From: Angiostrongylus vasorum
Taxonomy: Eukaryota > Nematoda > Chromadorea > Rhabditida > Metastrongylidae
Reading direction: 5' to 3'
NCBI GenBank assembly: GCA_018806985.1
Contig: JADANN010000370.1
Span: forward strand, 310,001 to 374,000
Length of the DNA stretch: 64,000 nucleotides
The position numbers were made by a program, and so were the translations under genes. The notes beneath the pieces are model-generated. The model saw nothing but the letters and a program-made list of their open reading frames with translations. It did not search any database and had not been told where the DNA came from. Shown piece by piece: positions 13,201 through 21,500 of this stretch; positions within the stretch are counted from its first letter, which is position 1, and each line of letters starts with the position of its first letter.

Positions 13201-13961
13201 GTCTGGTACCAATTTGTCGAACCCGGAGAGATGGACGGCTCGGTGGGCCTGCGGTGCTGAATCGATTTCATATGTACTGCAGGGGGACTCCGACTAGTGC
13301 ACTACACGCGCCCGTAAGGACGGCCAAAGACAAGTACTATTCATGTATAGGTTAACGAACACATCAGTCTACACACGTCATGTATGTACCACTTCTCTCT
13401 AGTCAGACTTAAACGTAGACAGACAACTGTGATGATTTCATATACACACTTGACACTTGAACGGCCCGTCCTCACTGGTTGTGCGGCCCCAGCATAATCG
13501 CCATTTATCGGAGATTTGCTGGTTAAGCCATTGTGGTTCCCTGGAATCCCGAGGTCAGCCTGGCCAAAGTCTGCCCCAGCTGTTCACCACCACGGGCAGT
13601 CGCAGCCGTTGTGGATCAGAGGGAGATTTACCACCATGCGACTTTGATACCAAGACGGTGGCGGATCCTAGTACTGATTTACTCTTAGCTAGGCTTCCTG
13701 ATGGCAACGCCGGACTCCTTCTCAGCTTGGGAGACCCTCCCGGGAGGACGAATCCCCCGCTGTACATCGCAGTCCGACACCCAAGAACAACTTCAGCCAC
13801 GATGAGGCGGTAAACAGTTGGGAGGATTTCATATAACAAATTTCAAAATTGCTTAACATCGAAGTACTTATGAACTTACGATCAAGGCAGCATAGTTGAG
13901 TGCTTCTAGTGACGGTTTTCAAAACCCTACTGGAATATTGGAGGATATTACGAGTAATCAT
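5477..13961 (-). CDS. ACAD8: Isobutyryl-CoA dehydrogenase, mitochondrial (ACAD8-like)
   Basis: FAD-dependent acyl-CoA dehydrogenase of mitochondrial valine breakdown (isobutyryl-CoA to methacrylyl-CoA). Coding exons, 5' to 3': 13961-13880, 12436-12336, 12180-12011, 11837-11725, 11606-11504, 11171-11012, 10686-10454, 10181-10079, 8755-8672, 5566-5477. They sum to 1239 nt, 412 residues; the human protein has about 415. Exon 1 ([13 protein letters not shown]...) is Arg-rich, like a mitochondrial presequence, and joins at CLD|P to [18 protein letters not shown]. Later blocks are [69 protein letters not shown] and [15 protein letters not shown]. The last exon, [13 protein letters not shown], holds the catalytic Glu of this subfamily. 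All junctions are GT-AG and in phase except intron 4, where the donor reads G|GGAAGTG instead of G|GTAAGTG. The last intron is 3.1 kb and carries two SINEs. Confidence 0.92.
5881..6245 (+). repeat. tRNA-derived SINE, family S1
   Basis: The head gggtagcacagtggtagta matches a pol III box A, and gcaattcgattccgct about 40 bases on resembles box B, as in a tRNA. The body contains ggtaccggtcttgtctgg and ends near cctcaagcagcaaccgaag. At least five other copies occur in the window in both orientations. It sits in the last intron of the ACAD8 gene. Confidence 0.65.
6272..6642 (+). repeat. tRNA-derived SINE, family S1
   Basis: Second S1 copy, directly behind the first and in the same orientation. The head gggtagcattgtgatagtg is box A-like and gctgattcgaacccgcc is a good box B. 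The shared core ggtaccagacttgtctgg and tail cctcaagcagcagccgaaac are present. Confidence 0.65.
6643..8671. other. ACAD8 intron 9 interior, nothing recognised
   Basis: About 2 kb of AT-rich intron sequence. A short frame at 6787-7041 on the plus strand has no recognisable motif. Confidence 0.5.
8785..8960. repeat. Fold-back (MITE-like) family F, partial copy
   Basis: Shares gcaaaactccgga, then a block with acgcattcaccaccacatcatgc and tcgtttcgcgtttctctcag, with the complete inverted-repeat element at 24646-25018. Only one arm plus the loop is present. It lies in an ACAD8 intron. Confidence 0.5.
9630..9950. repeat. Fold-back (MITE-like) family F, degenerate copy
   Basis: Contains cattgcagacaccagcggttcggagttttg and, further right, caagttttgcgaatatctca followed by acttgccattaaataaataggcag, both diagnostic of family F arms. 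The arms are strongly diverged. It lies in an ACAD8 intron. Confidence 0.45.
10216..10266. repeat. (TA)n microsatellite
   Basis: About 25 TA units in the intron upstream of the ACAD8 exon at 10079-10181. Open frames reading IYIYIY on both strands here are artefacts of the repeat. Confidence 0.95.
12650..12850 (-). repeat. Dispersed repeat A, diverged copy
   Basis: The block ctcgggcccgcaaaatcagtgaggacgagccatccaagta corresponds to the complement of ggcccgtcctcactggttgtgcggcc at 13463. Repeat A also occurs near 23205-23400 and 40985-41110. Its class is unknown. It lies in ACAD8 intron 1. Confidence 0.4.
13045..13325 (-). repeat. tRNA-derived SINE, family S2
   Basis: Minus-oriented copy of the S2 family best seen at 21566-21840. 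Its tail is gaccaatccctggaagatgc, its core ggtctggtaccaatttgtcg, and the tRNA-like head is at the right end (gtgcactacacgcgccc, a box A complement). It lies in ACAD8 intron 1. Confidence 0.6.
13448..13840 (+). repeat. Dispersed repeat A
   Basis: The longest copy of repeat A, containing gagatttgctggttaagcc, ggaatcccgaggtcagcctg and a GC-rich 3' part with gggagaccctcccgggagg. The 5' half recurs at 40985-41110 and inverted at 23205-23400. Open frames on both strands here have no recognisable domain. It ends about 40 bases from ACAD8 exon 1. Confidence 0.55.
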
Positions 13962-13980
13962 CTGAAGGTGAAGATTAGTG
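13962..13980 (-). other. Possible trans-splice acceptor at the ACAD8 start
   Basis: On the minus strand, TTCACCTTCAG sits directly against the ATG of the ACAD8 presequence exon. A pyrimidine-rich TTCAG immediately before a start codon is the usual look of a nematode spliced-leader acceptor. An ordinary 5' UTR intron would look the same, so this is inference. Confidence 0.4.
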
Positions 13981-14334
13981 AATTTGTGCTCTCCGTTTGA
14001 AATGGATGGATTTAGAAATAGCAGGTGTGTCCAACACGAAAACACCGATTAAAGTGAACGATCAATAATCAAAATGAATTTATTAGTTTTCAGCACACCC
14101 AAGGCATTAAAAAAAATTAACAATAAAGCAACAGAGTAGATGGTAGCGATATATAGGCCATCAACGCAGATACGTTACGATTACGTATGCGTTACCTTGA
14201 GATTTTTCGTTGCAGCAGATATCATCTCACCTTCGCTTAACTGCATTAGAAGAAGTGGTTCTAAAGATCGAATCTGAAAAAAGTGATTCGCATAGAAACA
14301 ATAATTTGTGACCAATTCTGATCGCAAAAAGATA

Positions 14335-14612
14335 AAAATAAAGCTCTCGGCGTTGATCAATCCCTGAGGGATGCGCCATGCATTCGACTTCACTAAGCAT
14401 CGTTGGAGGTGACTGAATGCATATCTGTGCCTATGCAACGACTCGACTCTAACAATGTATAGAGACAGTGCTGCTATACTCCTAGACAGGTCTGGCACCA
14501 ATTCACCTACCCCACAGAGATGGAAGGCTTGGTGAGCCTGGGATGCGGGGATCAATCCCATGCGTGTTCTAGAGCGTCTCCAACCACTGTGCTATACGCG
14601 CTCTCTTTAATT
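14335..14612 (-). repeat. tRNA-derived SINE, family S2
   Basis: Minus-oriented S2 copy between NUP85 and ACAD8. It has gatcaatccctgagggatgc, tcgttggaggtgactgaatg, aggtctggcaccaattc, ggggatcaatccc (box B) and the head complement accactgtgctatacgcgc. Confidence 0.65.
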
Positions 14613-15572
14613 CTGATCATATCCTCCTGAAACCTATGGAAATACGGCAGTCTACTCGGTGCTCTGATAGCACATTACTAACTTGAGTTGAACAACGTTA
14701 TTAAGATGACTCATCGTTGCCTGCTATTCAGGTCCCTGCATTTCCCTAATAAATGTCAGTGAACTGATCCAAAGAGGTGATAGGGTGTCGTGTATAGGAT
14801 CCATTTAATGATTTTGGTTTCATCCTAACTAATCTTGAAATATTTGTGCAAAGGAGTTTCAATGTTTCCACTCCTTCCAAGAACTTCAAATAGCTTAGTG
14901 ACCTACAAATTACGGGCCAGTTGCCGGAAAACCAGTTTCTGGCGTTGTGTTAAAACATTCCATGTAAAACTGACTGGCATACTTCCAATCTTGGCAGTTT
15001 TACAAAAGATCAATTTACGAGCTACACGTCTAGAGGTGTTAATGGCTTTAGATTTTACACTTAAGAGTAGTACAGAAGGAATTGCTAAAGCTGGCAAAAA
15101 CAGTGTAGAGAACTTCCAAAGCATCGTAAGCAATACCTTTCCAACTGGATAAGCTTTATAGTCGACTGGATCGCAAAAAAAAGTCACTTGTAACACCACT
15201 CATGATCGAGTGATTGAAGTGGGAGCATCACACAATGCTTCTGTTCATTCTTATTCTGCTACGGAGCTATGTCGTGGTCTCCGGTAGAAAATACGACACC
15301 AGTGAAACCATACGTTCCCTATGACGACACTAATCTCGAGTAATTTTTTCTGAGAAAGATGCTCATAGCTATCTCTTTTGGCTCTGAAGTGGAAGAGGTT
15401 GGACTTAAAGGTACCATGTTGAGGACTACCATAGTATGCACAGGACTTTTAATTTAAAGCGAGTCCAAAATGCCACGCCTATGCCTTCGAGTTACGTGAT
15501 TTCAGGCTTTTGTCGAGGTGCATACCAAAGTTAACAAAACAAACTCAGCACAGCACAGACATGGATCATAAG
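14613..15572. other. NUP85-ACAD8 spacer
   Basis: Nearly 1 kb between an S2 SINE and the NUP85 stop codon. An open frame on the minus strand at 14903-15199 has a hydrophobic stretch (LFLPALAIPSVLLLSV) but no splice support or recognised similarity. I see nothing firm. Confidence 0.45.
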
Positions 15573-18500
15573 TTATGAAAGGATATGCATTCCAGCGCAA
15601 TTAACAGTCGCTTTTAAAACCCTATCCGCAACCTGGCGAATAGTGTCACAGTCTACTGACTCGGTATCGCTCACTGAGGGAGATTAGTTCATTACTGAAC
15701 AGTTGTTCAGAACTACTAAATTGTCCGACATAGATCAATGCTCAACAACCACTCCACTTAGTGCATATCTAGCACACGTAAGAGAGCTTTGCCGTAGGTT
15801 CGAACCTAATTAAGCGCTCACCGTATCATCCGATGTGTCAATATTAGCTGCATTGTCAATGGTATACTGCCGAAAAAAGACAACCAACTTATGAATACTT
15901 TCCTGAGGAATTTGAATCTAAAACGGTTTATATGTTAGCTTCCTGCACTACTCAGAACGCTCCTCACATGACACGAATGAAGGTATACATGCACAATGCG
16001 AAGTAAAATACCTGCGGTGTGTCAGAGAGTAACAGCATGAGATAACCGAAAAGGACTTTGTGAAAAGACTGCGGCACATTTGGTGAGATAATCATCGAGA
16101 CAAGTAACTGCAAGACACATTGTAAAAACCCTTTGCCAATGCTCCTGCATAACGTGTACCAGAAAAAAAGAAAGTTGGTTGGGAATTAAAATGCAGATCA
16201 ACATTGGTCCAGACAACTCCCTGTCCTTCTCGTTGTGGCTTTAAGTCCTAACAATGGATTAGGGCTTCGTCTTGGCCGAAAGCCTTGTGTGTGCCTATGT
16301 GTGTGTGTGTGTAGTGTGTGTGTGTGTGTGTGTCTATGTGGGTATGTGTGCGTGTATGTGTATGTGTGTATGAATGTGTGTGTATGAATGTGTATGTTTA
16401 TATGTGTGTATATATGTGTGTATGTATGTGTGTGTGTGTGTGTGTATGCGTATGTGTATATGTGCATGTGTATGTGTATGTGTATGTGCATGTGTATATG
16501 TATATGTGTATATGTATATGTGTATATGTGTATGTGTATGTGTATGTGTATGTGCGTTGGGATGGCTCGTTGATATAGGAATACCAAGTAGTTAAGAAGA
16601 TCCGGTCGGACTATCTCTCCTTTGCCTGTGCCGCGCGGGGCTTTTTGCAGGGTAGCAGTCACTATGCTGGACACCTCGTGGGACTCAAACTTTATATATA
16701 CGTATTATTTACACGGCAGCGCAATCAATTTCGAAATATATGTTCAATAAGTGCGAAATGCAAAAATGAATGGGAAGGTCCAAGGCGAGACCAACAACGC
16801 TGGTGGCAGAATCGCTTGACTGTGGTGTTTCCAAGATTTTACAATAATCATCCGCACATATTTTGTAAGCATAGTGACCAGGTGAAAAACTGTGGACTCC
16901 TCCGTTAATGCGTTTTTATGTGGGAAATTCGAAGGATGGTGCGAATTCATTTCGTTAATGTTCACTCCAATTGCTGTACAGTGGTAGGTTTCGAAAGCGT
17001 GGCATCCCAAAAATATTAGTACGGCTGTAGCTATGATTAAGTGTAGAAAACAAAAGCCACTTCTAACGAAATTTTTGACATATAGGCCTTCAATGTTAGG
17101 AGTTGCCGGCAACTGCTTTTTGACGAGATTTTTGTTATGATGATGAAACACTGCCGAATTGTCAATATCTTCTGGTACCTTTGCTTGTGATATTAGTGAT
17201 ATAGTGCGTACATCGGTTGGTAGTTTGTCCTCCTTTGTATTCCGTGGAGAGATGCCTCATTTTCGTCCGGCCATTTATCATGTTCGACGACAGCGGTATT
17301 GACTTTCACATGTAATGACCAATATCTATCCCATTTATCGAATTCATCATCTTCTTCTTGCTGTAGATGCAGCAATTTCTCACTTTCTTTATGTTGTGAT
17401 TGTAGTGAATTTTTGAGTTTTCCTGTCAACAAGTGCCCGAGACGTGTTGGAAGAAGATGTAGCCCAGAAGGCAGTGCCTGTGGGGTTTGTCGGTTCTTAT
17501 TTAGCGTCCACAATTGGTCACAGCCCAACAGGATACATGGTTTGATCTCAGATTTATTTTTGTGGACCTCAATTTGAAAATTGTGCCTTCGAATAAAGTC
17601 TACATCTTCTGGGCAGATTGGTGGCGACTTGAACGGCTTTGTTATGGCACCATGTGTGAACACGAATAGTGAAAGTTGATGCCCATCTGCGTCCCGTAGT
17701 TCTAATGGGACTTTTCTTGATATATTTTCTTTCGTCTCATCCGATCCGAATGTGTGAAGTCGTAATTTCGTTTCCTCCATTGTGGGCAGACGGAGTTCTT
17801 GAGCAAATTTTTCGTCTATGAAGGATAACTCTACTCCAGTGTCCAACAATACGGAGATCTTCTTTAGCTGTTTGGTTGTTGAATCCATTACCGTCATTTC
17901 TCCTGTAGGTAATAAAGTTAACTGCAGTGTTTTGTTTAATAGTGTCGATGTTTTTCTTCGTAGGGTGTCCCATGTCCGACTTGATTTGTTTTTGTTGCGG
18001 ATTTCTTACGCGGGGCTTTTTGCTGGGTAGCAGTTACAATGCTGGACACCTCGTGGGACTCAAACTTCATTTATACGTATTATTTACACGGAAACGCAAT
18101 AAATTTCGAAATATATGTACAATAAGTGCGAAAGCAAAAATTAATGGGAGGGGCCACGGCGAGCTCCCAGGCCTTGTCCGCAGAAGCAAAACCAAAAGAA
18201 TGACCCTGCTCAGAGGCGTGGCTAGATCCGAGCGAGTGGCGTGGGTCGCGGGGTCACGCCACGGGTCGCAAGGTCTCGCCGCTAAACACTGCGTCGTGCC
18301 TGGTATTGTGCCCGGTGGTGTATCTGATTGTTATAGTTGCCGTATTTGCTGGCGCGCCCGATGGTTAGGATGGGACATGAAAGCAGGGCACTCGGCACCA
18401 TCAGAAGACATAAAGAATAAAGTTGCAATAGAGAACATTATTTCCTATTAGATAATGTTTATTGGTCGACTTGTCGACAATGTGTGTATGTGTGTGTATG

Positions 18501-21500
18501 TGTGTATGTATGCGTGTGTGTATATGTCCGTGTGTGTATAGGTCCGTGTGTGGAGTGTAGGTGTGTATGTATATGCGTAACTGTATGTGTACGTGCCGTG
18601 GTGTGTTTCGAAATGCAATCCACAAAAGAAAGTTAATCGCTCGGCATGATTTCTCAACCTGTCTAAACAGGAAATTACCACTAAAAATGAGATTGTGATG
18701 GAGCCGTATGAAACTGTGTTCTCAAATATTTCAACTATTATGTAGAACTCTTCTGACTGCAGCTACTAATATTACACCTAGAGTAAAAACTCACTGGAAC
18801 ACCAGATCGCACGTCTCCAGCAGTGAGAGATCGATGAAAGCGATAATAATTAAAAAGAAACGCAAGAGAATGAGATCCGAGTTCTGCTACGTAGTCAGCC
18901 ATATGGTCAAGTGCGCTCAAAGTAGCCAGTTTATCCTTTTCAGCTTGCCACACGATTCTGCAAAAAACCACAGCTGTATCTTATATAGCAAATTATTTGA
19001 GTACATTTACCAGACAGGTAAGCACATAAAATGCCAGAAAACTAACGTTTTGGGACGAGAACATACTCATGTAAGGTGAAAACAAGGACTTCCAAATCAA
19101 AACTGAGGATGGAATACTTATTCTATTTAATTAACCATTAATTACAGCTTTTTTGGAGTGCAACCTTACCTATTTACCGCTATATCAAGCGAATGACCTC
19201 TTCCACCACGCATGGCCCACGATAACGCAGAACTCCACTCTTCCTCTCGTAGATAACTAAATTACACCAACGTAGTATGTAAATAAATAAACACAAATAA
19301 ATAAATAAATGATTCGATCACTAGTAACATGTGCAGTGTGGTACTATGATAGGAAACAAACCGATAAGTCATAGTGTTAACAATACAGGCTTTGGAATCA
19401 TCCAGCTCTTGTTCCTCACATATTCGCATCAAAGCTTCAGCCATAGCTTCGTCTTCGATATGCATAGCCTCTATATGACTTTCTAGTCGTAATCGGCCCT
19501 CTGATCCACAGTGTATTAAGTAATTGGCACCAATCTCCCAGAGACTGAAAGGACGTGTCAAAATACAGAAGTAAGCCTTAAAACTGCGGTTAGAGAAAAG
19601 TTTCGCTGTATTAATCGTACAGAAATCCGTAAGAACTTCACAATAACACCAGATTACTGCATGACTTTACGGTGAAGTTTCTAGAAGATATAACAGAGTC
19701 TAATGAGATATTGTCGGCGCACATAATCACTGCTAATACCTCTTCGATACCCACGTTCTGCACGTCTCTAGAGTTAGTGAATATTGATTACATTTCCTCA
19801 CCACAGCAACCGAAAAAAAAACAACTTCAAACGCTTCCTAACTTACCAATGACTTTATAGTTCAAACATTCCCTGTTCAATAGATAAAATCACTTCTACC
19901 ACTGAGTTTTTTTTAACAAAACAATTTTTGCAAGATGAGCACTCTGTGGGAGTAACCCTACCTGGTGTTCCCAGGATCTACTTTCTATTAACCTTGACAC
20001 TGGATTATAAATTCGTCGTTTTCTTTCTCAGCAATCGCGAGGCTGTTAAACAGCATACGTTTACTTCCATTCAACAACACATACAACACAACCGTAGCTG
20101 ACGTTTCGGCAGAATCCCCTTCTCCAGAGCTTGGAAGGGTACACTAATACGCAAGTTACTATGTCGAAAGCTCCAAAAGTACAAACAGAAAGACTGGGTA
20201 AATGCCAAAAATGCTACAATGAGTAGCAGGGAGGGATGCCCCGAAATCACACGTGATCTTGCCCCTTACATTTGTATCGATCGTTGATGTAGGGTGGTGC
20301 AGTCGTCAACCATATGCGACTCTGAGCGGATGTTCTTCCTCGGTGGAAGACAGGTGAAAAAAAAGGTGGTTTTTCGAGAAGCCGTTGATCTTCTGATTAT
20401 CTTTCAGATTTTCATCTTTCCGTTTGTGTTGTTGAAGCGTTTGACCTAGTAAGTTGCGCATTACTGTACCCTTCCAGGCTCTGAAGAAAGCAATTCTGCC
20501 GAAGGGTCAGCTACGGTTGTGTTGTATGTGTCTATTGCATGGAAGTGAACGTATGCTGTTTAACAACCTCGCGACTGCTGAGAAAGAAAACGACGAATCC
20601 ATAGTCCAATGCCGTGGCTAATAGAAAATCGACCCTAGGAACTGTTAAAAGATGTACCAGCAAGACACTTCCGACTTACCTGCTGTTTTGGATCAAACCA
20701 GAACCATACTCCATTAAGAGAAACTCTCGAGCCTCTAGAAGTGTGGGAAGATTTCCATACTCCGTGTCAGTATGCAGCAAAGTATCAGTGAGATGAACTG
20801 ATAACCATGGGTTAGACATCAAGTTCTGTAACACAGAAATATCTTTCATCGTTAGAATTGAAAGAAACGGATCGAACTCCTCATCCTTACAATCCTCCAC
20901 CGTTTTAAATAAGTCCCGACATTCCTTTAAGGTAATTGACAGTGTAGGAAAAAATTATGTCAAATAAATAATAAAGACCAACAGAAGCTTTCCATAATTA
21001 GGTAAAGATAGCTCTCATTATTTTATAAAAAAATGTGCATATCCTTACATGTGCAAGTGTACCCAACTCATTGTAGGCAACCGTGAAATTCTTCACAAAC
21101 ACATAGAATGGCATCAAATGCCACCATTCGCTCACGACAGCAGACGCGGCACGCTCCAAATACTTCCGATCACCATGGAGCAGCTGAGCAAGAAACAACA
21201 CGTTCTTGTTACTATCAAAAGCACCAGATGTTAGCAAACAGCTCAGTTCATGTTTCCATCGGTCCAATTTGGACATCTGAAAAGGTGAATAGTACTACTC
21301 TCAAGAACAACTGAAACAAAAACGAAATTATACACAGAGGTGGCTTCCTTTAAAATCTTTTAATTTCCTACAGAATAAACGAAGACGTGGAAAATAAAAA
21401 GGAATTCAACAGCATCGGATTGTACTCCATAATCTGAACGTTGAAAATAATGAAAAATGAAGTCTGAATAGAGGCAATGAATAAAGAAGAATAGAAAGTA

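Larger units (their letters stand above)
16634..18163 (-). mobile_element. BEL/Pao LTR-retrotransposon remnant, internally deleted
   Basis: Two direct repeats of about 155 bp (16634-16789 and 18009-18163, both containing tgctggacacctcgtgggactcaaac-type sequence) flank about 1.2 kb that holds a BEL/Pao-type protease read on the minus strand. The repeats are probably LTRs or LTR parts. No reverse transcriptase, RNase H or integrase remains, so most of pol has been lost. I found no clear target-site duplication. It lies wholly within NUP85 intron 9 and in the same orientation as the gene. Confidence 0.6.
19968..20678. mobile_element. Fold-back Penelope-like element derivative
   Basis: Two PLE terminal segments in opposite orientation: a minus arm from 19968 (ttcccaggatctactttcta) to about 20170 and a plus arm from about 20430 to 20678 (ending in a complementary gaccctaggaac block plus about 40 bp of PLE internal sequence). 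Each arm carries the PLE landmark containing ctgacgtttcggcag or its complement, and the gttaaacagcatac block. No protein domain remains. It fills most of NUP85 intron 7 and its right end touches the splice donor at 20679. Confidence 0.75.

Noticed and set aside
14903..15199. Minus-strand ORF with hydrophobic segment, tested as ACAD8 exon 1
   Set aside because: The exon at 13961-13880 fits phase, presequence composition and the CLD-P join much better.
16198..16674. Long open frames on both strands with His/Thr/Ile or Cys/Val repeats
   Set aside because: They are produced by the TG/TATG microsatellite, which has no stops in any frame.
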